Positions 52,247 to 63,390 of a stretch of 64,000 nt of DNA are shown here, in pieces. Numbering within the stretch: the first letter of the stretch is position 1; each line of letters starts with the position of its first letter. Made by a program: the position numbers and the translations under genes. This DNA comes from Microcyclospora pomicola (taxonomy: Eukaryota; Ascomycota; Dothideomycetes; Capnodiales): the NCBI GenBank assembly GCA_002786065.1, contig NHNY01000008.1, positions 124,001 through 188,000 on the forward strand, read 5' to 3'. The notes beneath the pieces were generated by a model that did not search any database, had not been told where the DNA came from, and saw only the letters and a program-made list of their open reading frames with translations.

Positions 52247-54530
52247 CGTCTGCCGTGCAACTCCTTGACAGAAGAAGGCTTTCTATGAAGGAGTATGGGC
52301 GAATGTGCGCGAATGGCGAAAGGTAGCACACATAGCTGGGCACTTACAAGTTGCAGTGGGGCCATCTCTGTGACCTCACCCACTCGCCCGCCATATACAG
52401 TTATTACAGCACGAGACATGTTTCTCGTTGTACGTGTCCAGACATCATCCACAGATACTAGACTCCCATCCAGAATGCTTGCCCTGTCTTCCGCTCAGAA
52501 TTCAAGTGCCGTCTCGTGAATACGAGGAGCGGTGGGTTTAGCAAAAGCCAGCATAGACATTTACTACACACCCGCCGGGGCCTTAGGTTCGTGTAGGCAT
52601 ATAACAGACGTGCTATTCGTTCCAATTTCTGCTTCAGTTATATGTCCGAGCCTCCGAAAGCTTCAAGGGCTACACGCTACGATGCTGATGAGGATGGCGG
52701 CTGCTTGGGTGTGTGGGTACGGCGTAGCTCGGTGTTGCGTGGACTCACAGGGTTCCAGATAGAGGCGGAAGCATATAGATCGACAACATACTCTATCGTG
52801 AGTGGGACAATGCCCTTGTGCTAAGACTATCGACGTACACATCAGAGATATATGTTGATCGAGCTGTGTGACTTTGTGGCTCAAATGCATCTCGAGAGGT
52901 AAGGACAATGTTCAAAAGGCACATTCCAAAGCATACACGGTTTAAATTGGAATCATAAGTGGACATGCTGGCAAGATGATCGAGTGCAAGATGGTCAACG
53001 AAGCAATCTAGGATTATGAGAGGTACTGCGCCGATACTACCTGGGCAGTTTGTTCCACTTTACTTTGAAAGGAAGCTTGTTTACGGGTGTGCCTGGTTGC
53101 ATGATAATTCAAGTCTTATAGGTGAACGACTATCTCCGTTCTTGCAACAGAGCCGCGTGTGCGCTAAACCGATCGATAAAGCGCACTATTGAGCACAAGG
53201 CGTTACATCGCTCCTATGAGATCAGCATAATCCGCTGGTCATCTTGTGGAAGGTGAATGGTAATTCAGTATTGCGAAGCCCGGTGTACACACTGCCAAGG
53301 TTTTTGTTCCAGGAATCTGCCTGCTAACGGACAGATTGCCGCCCACGCCAACAAGTTGATCGGCGAAAGCAAGGTGACATCAGCATCATGACTGCTCAAA
53401 GCGGAAAGCTGCACCGCCATTACATTACTACGCGTCGTAAATGGCGGAGAAGAATGATATAGCAGGGAAGGTTGAAGTAGTCGGGCATACTGCATCGAGC
53501 AAGACGGCCGGGAGATGTGTTTCAGAGCAGGGGACGGTGCCTCCCGAACAATGGCGGCGGCGGCTACAGCTTTTAGTTTATGCATGACATTCATCGAGAC
53601 CTTTCAAGGTCCAGGCTGTGTCGTCGGTATGGAGGTCAGCATTGTCAACCCATTCTTGCGGGCCTAACGTGGGTCGTTATCGCCAGCATCAGACGCAGAT
53701 GAGGCTCCATCGAGCATCGTGATGCCCGTCACATCATCTTGGAGATAGGCCAGCGGCAACCAAGACTATATTCGAATAGCTCGACCCGAGATCTGATCAC
53801 TGATCTGCTATCTTGGAGCTGTAAGTGCTGTCAGCTGATGGACTGAGGCTAGTTCTCATAGCAGCACAGACTTTTACCTCCCTTGTAATTTGAAAGGCCT
53901 GCCGCTGGTGTAGTATGCCGGATTTGTCGTTGAACATACATGTACAGGACGAGTACACGTATATGTAGAGATGCATGCCATGTTCAGGCCCGGATGATGT
54001 GATGTGCCTGCTGTACCACGGTCCTTTGCTCGGCTCTTTCAAGCGTTGTCCGCACGTGTAGCTTCCCAGCCATTCTGATTTTAGCGTGACGGCCGACATG
54101 CAATCTCCCACGTCGTGAACACGCCTCGTCACGACTCTACCTTCTCCGCCTTCTCTCTGCGCGCCCACCGCCCACCGCTGCCAACCTCGTTTGCTCCCTT
54201 GTACAGCGGCGCTGTCGTGTACGGAGGTGCGGACATCGAGGCCATACTCCGACTGGATCCTTGGGTCAGCCCGGCGATTAGCTGCTTCTTGTGCCTGCCG
54301 CTCTCGCTTGATCAGCTTCTGTCGCCAGCACGCTTCCATCCACGACACTCCCTCCTTCCCTCGAACATCGCATACACTGGATTGAGCCACGATCGATACT
54401 ACAGTGTTCTTGTCCCGTCGACTGACCCATCGTTCACTCATTGGCCGGGGGAAATAGCTGCGCGTGTTGGAGGCAGACAAGCGAGACAAGCATCCTCGAC
54501 ATCCACCGGTTGTGACAGCACGACTCGGTC
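52247..54530. other. 2.3-kb divergent intergenic region
   Basis: Between the divergent Nit2 and Kin4 genes. Several frames exceed 100 codons (53265-53594 and 53797-54489 minus; 54115-54729 plus) but overlap each other and have no domain. The right 400 bp probably form the kinase leader. No repeat or RNA gene was recognised. Confidence 0.45.
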
Positions 54531-57500
54531 ATGTCTTCCGCTGCTGTGCAGCAAAGCACGCCGCAGCAGTATTCTCAAGGTGTTTCTGGACGCGACCGCT
54601 ATCCCGCCAATGCTGCGGCTGCACTGTCCCCTAGCCCACCGTCTTCTCGGCGAGCAGGTCGGCAGAACTCCAGCGGTAATGGCACGCAGCCCAACACACC
54701 CCTGCAATCCCAATTCCCATCCGTCCTAGGGTCTGCTGCTGTCCAAAGTCCAAAAGGCGTCGGCTCACCGAGCGCAGGCTCGCACGCGGATGCCATGAAT
54801 CAATCCACCTACAATCAATTTTATCCTGATCAGGCAAGCCCCAATGTCGCTCTACCGATTCGCGCGTCAGCAGCACAGGCCAGCCAGTCGACACCACCCA
54901 GTACGCACGATGACCGTGGCTATAGCTCAAGTGCTCGCACACCTCAGCAATACTCTGCCTATGGCAGCGAATCAGAACGAGAAAGGGGGAGCGACAGCGA
55001 ACGACGGCGGCAACAACCAACCTCGCCACAAGACAGCAGCCATAGTCAGCGCTCTCGTCCTGCGCCAGTCACTAGCAGATCTACCACACATATCGGTCAG
55101 CTGCCGGTGGACGCATCACTACCTCGTGAAAACAGTGCTATCATCAACCACATAGTAGTGGACGATCCACAATCGGACATCGCACGCGAAAGAGCACGCA
55201 TAGCGGAATCCCGGCCTGCAGGCTCGGTCTCTACGCCTGTAAGGGGTGGGCTGGCAGTGGTTGGAAATGATGGTGTACCGGACTCACAACGATCAGCCGC
55301 AGCACCTGCTCAGCGCAGCCGGCAAGAACATCTGAAACAAGCATCGCAGCAAGGTTCTCACCGCAAAGAGGTCAAATTCGGCGATTACATTCTCGGCCAG
55401 ACATTGGGCGAGGGTGAGTTTGGCAAGGTGAAGATGGGTTGGAAGAAGGACAGCACTGTCCAGGTAGCCATCAAGCTCATTCGCAAGGAGTCGCTTGCTG
55501 GTAATACTACAAGATTACCCAAGATCTATCGTGAGATCTCCATTCTCCGAGAATTGCAACATCCGAATATTGTCCGACTTCACGAGTTCGTGGAGACCGA
55601 GAGGCACATGGGAATCATTCTGGAATACGCATCAGGCGGTGAGCTGTTCGACTACATTCTCAACCATCGATACCTCAAGGATCCTGCCGCCCGCCGGCTG
55701 TTCGCTCAGCTTGTTTCTGGCGTCGGCTATCTCCATAAGAAAGGCATCGTGCACCGTGATTTGAAGCTCGAGAATCTGCTTCTGGATCGCAATCGCAACA
55801 TCATCATTACTGACTTTGGCTTTGCAAACACCTTCAGCCCTACAGATGAGCTTGGAGAGGAAGTTGAGCGCAGGATCACCGATAAGGACTTCATCGTCAG
55901 TCAACGACTTGACGTGGTCGGCAAGGATGGCCATCGGAGGGGCGATCTCATGCAGACAAGCTGCGGTAGTCCGTGCTATGCAGCGCCCGAGCTTGTTGTA
56001 TCCGATGGACTGTATACCGGTCGCAAGGTGGATGTGTGGAGTTGTGGTGTAATTCTGGTAAGTCTCGATACATTGACATGGAACGTCGCATAACTAACAG
56101 ATTTTAGTACGCCATGCTTGCCGGTTACCTGCCCTTTGACGACGATCCCGCGAACCCCGAGGGTGACAACATCAACTTGCTTTACAAGTATATCGTATCC
56201 ACACCACTCACATTCCCCGAATATGTAACGCCGCATGCTAGAGACCTGTTGCGTCGAATACTCGTCCCAGATCCGCGAAGAAGAGCAGATCTGTTTGAGG
56301 TGGCCCGCCACAGCTGGCTGAGCGAGTACAGCCATGTCGTAGGCTTCATTGGCAGCAGCACGAAGAGCGACTTGGACATTGCAACTTCTGCCTTACGACA
56401 AGAAGAACAACTTGTTCTTGGTAGAAGTGCGTCGGTCCGTGAACCTACAGGAAGGTCGCCTGTACCACGTTCTGCAGGCAATGCTCAAAAGGTACCAACA
56501 TCTGCTGGGAATGACGAGAGGAACCAACAGCGCGATACCAAGCGGCGAACCGTGCAAGTCGAGTATGTGGCTCCTACTGCATCCTCACAAGCTGCAGGAC
56601 GCGGGAGTACCACACCTGTCACTGCTCAATCGCCTGCCGTTGCACCTAGTTCTGCACGCACTCGCGCGAGAGCCGAAGCTGCTGGACCTGTTGAAGTGGC
56701 AAGCAGTCCCGCTCGTGATCCACAGCAAAGTTCACGAAAGGATGCATCGGCTTCGGCGATGCCACCACCGATCCGTCAAAGCAGAACAGCAAGCGACGCT
56801 GCTGTGTTTGCAGGACAGCCTGCCACATCCTCATCACGTCCCAACACCGGCAACACTCTTGGTGGTAACGCTCGTCTGCCATCACGAGGCAACTCTTACA
56901 GTCAGCCTGTCGCAGCCACGCCAACGAACACAAATGTTCAGGGACACTTCTCACAACCCAAATCCAGCACAGGCTACATTATTTCCAGCCCCATTGCGGT
57001 TGAGCCAGGATCTGCATCAAATCGGCCCGCAAGCCAGCACAACCTTGCTCAGTTCCAGCAACAAAATCAACCACAAGGAGCAGCTTCGCGCGGTCACAAG
57101 CGTTCGAGCACTCTCGGTAGTATCGGAGATCGTATTCTTGGACGCTCGAACTCTCGCCGCAGCTCGAAGCAAGCTGATGTGGGTGCTGCAACATCTGGCA
57201 CCGAGAAGCGTGATCGCAAGTATCCACCGCTGAGCATGAAGAACGCCGTGCCGCAAGGGGACGTGGCCCAGCCAAGACCGTCCAGTGAGAGCAGGCGCTC
57301 CAGCTTTGGCTTCAGCCGGAAGAACTCAGAAGTGCCAGGTGAACGTCGCACTTCACGACGTTTCTCGTTCTTGACAAGCAATTTCGGCCTGAGCAGCTTG
57401 ACCGGCAGAAAAGACCAGTCTTATGACCCTGAACGCGGCCAGTTCCAGCACCCAGGCGCCAGGCCGGCAAGCAAGGGAATGGCCTATGGCCGCGGCGAGT

Positions 57501-58018
57501 CGCCGGCACCAAGTCAAAGCACTTCTAACAGCAACGTCCCTATGCACTTTGATGCCGACCAAGCTTCGCGCCCGCAGCACCGGTCTGCTGTGCCTCAAGG
57601 TTCTGCCCGACTAGACAAAGCTCTACCTGCACAACCGAGCTCATCGCCTCCACCGATCCATCGCAAACAATACCGCGACGACGGCTATGGTGGTAATGCG
57701 CTGGAGCAGCAGGAAGCCCTGGAACCGCCTGAACGCTTCTACACCCCAGCCGAGAACACAGAGCAGCGCTATGCACGAACGGGGGCCAGCCAAGGGAACG
57801 GCAGTGGGCCGAAACTGGAGCAATACGACAGCTATGCTACCGACGGGTACGGCAATGACAGTTCCATGGACCCATCTCGACAGGGTGTCCAAAATATTCG
57901 CCCCCAGCAAAGAAAGTTTGAGGATGCCTACGATCAGGGTCATGCCGGAAGCTCGAATGGTGCCAGAAGAGTCATGGATTTCTTTCGCCGGAGAGGCAAG
58001 GACCGTAGCCAGGACTAG
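54531..58018 (+). CDS. kin4: Kin4/KfsA-type serine/threonine kinase
   Basis: join(54531..56057,56108..58018), 1145 residues. The 50-nt intron (GTAAGT, ATAACTAACAG branch, TTTTAG) lies between [10 protein letters not shown] and [13 protein letters not shown] 275-residue disordered N-terminus precedes the kinase domain, about 283-580: glycine loop [17 protein letters not shown] Lys, catalytic [18 protein letters not shown], and [12 protein letters not shown] activation loop. An insert between DFG and APE (about 435-470, [15 protein letters not shown]) is typical of Kin4/Frk1-like CAMK-family kinases. The long Ser/Arg/Gln-rich tail has many basic phospho-sites ([20 protein letters not shown]). 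Yeast Kin4 holds the spindle-position checkpoint, and Aspergillus KfsA influences septation. The same broad role is inferred. Confidence 0.9.
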
Positions 58019-59255
58019 AGTCGACGAATGCTTTAATTATGGCTTTGCGAAGCTGAAAGACATTTAAGCCTTGGTCCTCAGGGTTACAGCAGAAGCACAC
58101 TGGTCGCAACCTCCAGGCTTTTTACTAGGAATCTGGGCGTTCTGATCGACGGTCCACGAGGGTGCTGTATTCTCGTACATCTGCATCATGTAGCAGACCT
58201 GAAGAGGTTCTCCATTTCCTGAGCGCAGATCCCCAAACTCCACCGGCCAAACTCCTTAGCATATACGGCGAGACATAGACTTCGCCGGAGGTGGTTCAGG
58301 CGACAGCGGCGGGACTGAAAAAAGGTTATGGTGCAGGGATTATCCGGGGGTTTTAATATTGCTTCATTCATCTTTGACGTCGCGCGACAAGGCTAGCTAA
58401 CTACCTTGCTCCGCTTCTCCACCGTCTCTTTCTCCCTCTCTAGCGACGGCGTTTTTCTGTGCTTGTCTCACATCACAAACAACGGGAAGTCGATTCATCA
58501 CGGCCGAGGCATTTTTGGGGTTTCGGGTCTCCATTCGAGGCGAAGAAGGGGTGATCTGTGCTGGCTCATCCGAGCTGACTTCTGCTGCTGCCATATGGGT
58601 AGCGTAGACTGCACGGGAGTCTGCGCGAGGATCAGGAGGAAACTAGATGAAGGGTAGAAGAGAGGAGAGCAAAGTGATCCCGAGCGTGTAAGAAGGGAGG
58701 AGATTGGGTGTAGGCATTAGATATTTCTGTGTAGACGAGGAGAGGGACACTCGGATTTGTTCTCTCTCATTGTCTCTCTCTTCCTCCATATCTCTGTAAG
58801 CAGTATCACAGTGGCTCTGTAGGGCATGGCGAAGAAGGTCTCTGCTGCCTTGCAATTTTTTCTGTGTGTATGCGTTACGAATCCCCTGTCCACCTTATCG
58901 AAGCCTGTTTTCCTATCTCTCTGTAGCAGAACTCAGCCTTTTCACATTCCTGAAACTTACTTCGGACATTGGTACGTGCTGTCCCATAGTTCTTAGGGCG
59001 GATGTGGATGTACCTGCCTGGAAGAATGAGGGGGAGAATAAACATCAACGAGGGTTGTGACATGTACATCTGCAGATCTGAGAGCAAAGGCAAGCAGTAG
59101 TAGACTTCACAGGTGACTTGTAATGGCTTGTCGATGGTATCATTCATTTCAGAGATCTACATAGTCTCTTTTCACTACCGAATTCCATGCGAACCGACAC
59201 GAAGACATGCCATGCCTGCCGGCCATGCATCCCAACCTGAACCAAAACGACACGC
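58019..59255. other. Convergent intergenic region
   Basis: About 1.2 kb between the ends of the kinase and eL20 genes. It holds one possible small gene (listed separately), a CT/GA-rich tract near 58420-58800, and otherwise nothing recognisable. Confidence 0.4.
58397..58594 (-). CDS. Possible small protein, 65 residues
   Basis: An ATG at 58594 opens a 65-codon frame whose composition looks protein-like: acidic start MAAAEVSSDEPAQITPSS, then a charged middle KNASAVMNRLPVVCDVRQAQ and a Glu/Gly-rich end. It may be a predicted helix. There is no domain, no known family and no splice evidence. It lies in a convergent gap where a small gene would fit, and chance is equally possible. A CAAG/GTAGTT near its end could be a splice donor, in which case the real C-terminus differs. 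Confidence 0.28.
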   Translation of the reverse strand: MAAAEVSSDEPAQITPSSPRMETRNPKNASAVMNRLPVVCDVRQAQKNAVAREGERDGGEAEQGS

Positions 59256-60077
59256 TTAGAAGAAAGTGGACGGCCTGTTGGCGGCGAACACAGCCTTGCC
59301 ACGCTTTGGTGGGGCGCGGTTGGGGAGCGGGAACTTGAGGTCCTTGGTGATGAGCTGCTTGATGTATGGGCGGCGGATGTCCTCGGCCTTCTCGATCTCG
59401 ACGACTTTGAGGATCTATGGTGATGTTAGTATTGTGTGCGAGATTGATTCAAAGGTGCCGGTGCCAGATTTCGGGACGTACGTGGATCGATCGGAAACGA
59501 GATCGGTGACGGGCGGCCATATCCTGGTAAAGGGCATCGACAGCCTCGCAGCGCGACATCTCACGGTACTCCTTGTACATGTTGTGGGTACCGGAGCGCG
59601 AGTCGTAACGGATCCAGATACCAAAGTTCTTGACCTTTTGTGGGTGCTTCTCGTGGATCTGTGCAGACAACCTGTCAATATCCTTCCATACTGCTTCCTG
59701 AGATGTCTTGGCATCGTCTTGCGACCACCGGAATAGCTTCTGCGCACCTTGTTCAAGCTGACGATCTCGCCGTTTGCCTTCTTCACCTTCTTGAGCTTGG
59801 CGAGGAAGTACCAGAAACGCGACTTGGCAATAACATCGTTGGGTGCAAAGATACGCATGCGGTAGAGCTTTGGGGTCGGGTTGGCATCTGAAGGCAGATG
59901 ACGGCCGATGACCTGGTATTCCTGCAGGCGACCTGTTTGAAAACAGTATCAGCGCTGTCTGATGGAGACGAGTATGTGTTCGTGCATGGTGCACTTTTCC
60001 CAGCTCTTTCAATCCATGGTGTTGGATTTGCGCCAGTGCGCGATCGTGTTCGTCGGCGAAGGAAGATACATACCCAT
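59256..60077 (-). CDS. RPL20: Cytosolic ribosomal protein eL20 (L18ae/L20)
   Basis: complement(join(59256..59414,59482..59658,59748..59932,60074..60077)), 174 residues, the usual family length. The first coding exon is only four bases (ATGG), then a 141-nt intron (GTATGT...CAG). The others are 89 nt (GTGCGC...CAG) and 67 nt (GTACGT...TAG). Spliced, the protein reads [80 protein letters not shown] and ends [10 protein letters not shown], matching eL20 throughout. It is a component of the large ribosomal subunit near the central protuberance. A GTGAGT...CTAAC...TAG stretch just upstream (60078-60131) looks like a 5'-leader intron ending exactly at the ATG. It shares a 288-bp divergent promoter with CSN12. 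Confidence 0.96.
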
Positions 60078-60131
60078 CTAGGAAACGTTAGCTCAAAGTC
60101 AGCGATCAATGTATATTATCGAGAGACTCAC
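60078..60131 (-). other. Probable 5'-leader intron of RPL20
   Basis: On the minus strand this reads GTGAGT at 60131-60126, a GCTAAC branch-like motif, and TAG ending at 60078, immediately before the ATG. Leader introns are common in ribosomal protein genes. Inferred from consensus only. Confidence 0.5.
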
Positions 60132-60365
60132 TATGACTGTGTTTGCTGTTGCTGTTAGTAAGTCTGGTGAAAGTTTGAACGTGCCGAAATTCTCGAGGAT
60201 GAAGCCAAACTCCAATTCTCGCTTGTGGGCGGCTAAACTTCGGATGAACACTGCATGCCAAGACTTCCATCTGCAGCGAACGACAACACCAGCTCATCCA
60301 GCAGCCACAACACTCCACCGCAACGAGGCCAGGCCACACTCAACGTGTGCTGGAGATTAGCCATC

Positions 60366-61985
60366 ATGGAAGCAGTCTTCGCAGACTTCGTGCGTGCCCA
60401 TGACTTATCAGACGGGAACTTGCTTGCCACCACCATTTCACCTGTACCGCCACCTTCTGATCCTGCGCGGCTCTACAACTTTCACCGTGCTTCAAACTCT
60501 CATCAAGTTCCTGTCGATCTCAGATACCAGCTGCAATACAATGCTAATCTACAGCATCTCAGCAAGAAGGAAGCTGCAGCCTGGGTCGACGTGTTTGTGG
60601 CTTACTACGGCTTCATAGGCAAATTACTGACCGCCGAAGAGCTACAAAACGCCGGTCAACCGAAAGACGCCGACTGGCTTGCCGTGTATGAAAGCTGGAA
60701 AGATGTATCGAGTACATTGCAGAAAGGCTATAGTAATGCTGGCTTTGCAGCGTGGACCATTCCATGTCTGTATACCGCCGCCAAATATCTCCGCATCTTC
60801 GCCATCAAAGCCGATGTCAAGATTGCCTCTCAACGAGACAGTGGGATGGCGTTTGGTGGCGTTCAAGATGATGAAGTTCTTGACGACAGCAGCAAGAATG
60901 AGAAGCTGGAGGACGCAGCTCGCATGATCAACCGTATATTTGCGTTATGCCTTGGTGATCGGTACGTGGTTGGCACAACACCTGCCTCACCTGTCAATCC
61001 TGAATATCCTCGCTGTGTTCCCTTTCGTCAGTTGCCATCTCTTTGATATGTTCAAGTACTCACAGGTAAGTCTCGCAGCTCTCCACTCGAAGACTCCCGT
61101 AAATGGGCTCTATACTACATGGGCAACATTTTATTCAAGACATATTTCAAACTCAACACCCTCAACCTCTGCAAGAATGTGCTACGTCCTCTGCAAGCCG
61201 CCAACACAGACATGCCGCCTCTCTCCGCTTTTCCGAAATCCCATCAAGTGACATTCAACTTCTATAATGGTGTGCTCAGATTTCTCGAGGAAGACTACAG
61301 CGCTGCTGAGGAATTCCTCGAGGGCGCATACAAAATGTGCTTCGCTGGGAAAGAGGCACAGGGTAATCTGGAAGGCATCCTCATGTATCTCATCCCAACC
61401 AAACTCGTGACTACGCACAGCCTCCCGAGTCTCGACTTGTTGAGACCCTACCCGAACCTTGCACGACTGTTCATGCCGATCCGTTCGGCGATCCTACGAG
61501 CAGATCTTTCCGCCTTCAACACCGCGCTCGAGGAAGGAAACGAGGAGTTCGTCAAGCGGCGAATCTACCTCACCCTTGAACGCGGTCGGGATGTGATACT
61601 GCGCAACATCTTCCGCAAGGTCTTCCTTGCTGGTGGGTTCGAGCCGCTCAAAGAAGGCGAGACCGGTCCACCTCTCAGGCGAACCAGAGTGTCGGTGAAG
61701 GAGTTCGCGGCGGCATTGCAGATGGCTGGCGCTGAGATCGGAGACGGAGAGGGCGGAGTGGATGGCGACGAGGTGGAATGTCTCCTTGCGAACGCAATTT
61801 ACAAGGTAACGACAACCCTTGATAGTGACTGTCCCTACCCTGCGGGTCGTCAGCGTAGCAGTCACCCCTCAACAACGCACCTAAACTAACCACTCCCGCA
61901 GAACTTCATGAAAGGCTACATCGCTCGCGACCGGGGCATCGTGGTGCTGAAGAAAGGCGATGCTTTCCCAGGCACGAGAGTCTGA
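60366..61985 (+). CDS. CSN12: Csn12-type PCI-domain protein
   Basis: join(60366..60961,61079..61805,61902..61985), 468 residues. Intron 1 is 117 nt (GTACGT...CGCAG) and intron 2 is 96 nt (GTAACG, CTAAAC branch, CGCAG); both keep frame. The helical N-terminal part (DLRYQLQYNANLQHLSKKEA) is followed by GDRSPLEDSRKWALYYMGN, YFKLNTLNLCKNVLRPL and the repeat-like HQVTFNFYNGVLRFLEEDYS. A winged-helix PCI end carries YKNFMKGYIARDRGIVVLKK. Csn12 with Thp3 and Sem1 forms a TREX-2-like complex tied to transcription and mRNA processing, and was first found with the COP9 signalosome. Length agrees with the family. Expected nuclear. The ATG at 60366 is chosen because it opens the conserved N-terminus; the frame upstream is leader. 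Confidence 0.92.
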
Positions 61986-63390
61986 AAATCCACCAACTCC
62001 ATCATCTCGGCCAATCGCAACACAACATGTCTTATGAACCACGCCACATCGTCTCAACGATTCAGCAGCTATATCTCGATTCGCAGTCTCTCAATCAGCG
62101 TTCACAACACTAAAACTCGGGCTGCACGAACACATCAGAAAGCCAGCAAATTCCCCATCCACGCATGAGCCTACATCCCCACCTGCAGACGACAGACGCC
62201 ATGTCTCGATGCCGCCCAGCCAGCTATCAACGACATACGACCAATATCCGGACTCCACTCGGCATCAGATGGATTTGGCAGTCCTTTAGCACATCGATGC
62301 CCAAGTCAACTCTAGCTGGTCGAAAGTCTGAAAGCACATTTTGATAAAATTGATCAATGCAAATCATCACCCTGCGTTGATGATAATACAACTCTCTACC
62401 GCGCATGTCTCGCTCCACTTCGCTTTTGCTCGTAGAGTCACTCCACTCCTGACTTAATTATACAATTAGCCACTGTCCCACATACCACTTAGCACGCACA
62501 CATCCCATGCCTCTGTCACGTATAAAGTCAAGCTCATCCCCCCCAAATCAATTCCGTGAACATACCAATGAACCCAGCGGACAGCATACAACTCTAATAC
62601 ACAACACAGCGAGATCAGAGCACGACGGGGAGTGAAAAGGATGGTGATAAGATAGCAGATTTATTCGATTTAGTGAATACATAAAAGTACGTAAGATACT
62701 CTCGACTCTCTCTGTCCTGGGCAATCTTTGCTCACCCGCCCAGCAGAGGTTTCGAAAACAAGAAATAGATCAGTCTGGTCAGAACAAGTCAACTTCGCTT
62801 GTAAAGAGAACCTCAGATCGGAGAAGGAAAAAAGTGCGTTTGTGCTTCCACCTTGGAATTCTGGATCGATGTACGGAATCGTGCGCACCATGGCATTCCC
62901 ACACATCAAGCTGTTCGGTCCTTTGAACTCCAACACATAAAGCAAAATATCAGCAACAGTAAGGATAGCCGACGAGATCGCTGTTCTTGCAGCCTCAAAG
63001 ATAGTAGCAGATCATGGCGGCAATAAGCAACTCGCGCTGCGGAAGTAGAGATGAGGAAAGACGTTATCCGCCCGTAAGTGATAACACGCTAAAGGAGACA
63101 GAGTAGTGGTAGTACAGTTTGAGCATGTGTCGGTGTTGCAGCTGTCCGAGGTGCGTCCATCCTTTGATGATGATAGTATGGATGGGCGTGGACGCGACTC
63201 GGTGGCGAGGTGCTGCGCAAGGATAGTAGACACCAGGCCAGAGACGTCGGAGTGGGTGAGGATGACTTGTAAATGAGACGGAGATGATGGTGAGGTCGAG
63301 AGCAGTGTGGCTCCTGAGAGTGGAGACGAGGGAGCGGCATGTATGCTTGCACACACGAACCGATCAAGACAGCAGTAGCAGTGGGCAGCT
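61986..63390. other. Convergent intergenic region
   Basis: About 1.4 kb between the convergent ends of CSN12 and the BTB gene. It is relatively AT-rich, with no domain-bearing frame. The 63012-63416 minus frame overlaps the last BTB exon and intron and is a shadow. Confidence 0.45.

Noticed and set aside
53797-54489. 230-codon minus frame upstream of the kinase
   Set aside because: Overlaps an equally long opposite frame, has no domain and no splice support; probably leader/promoter sequence of the kinase.
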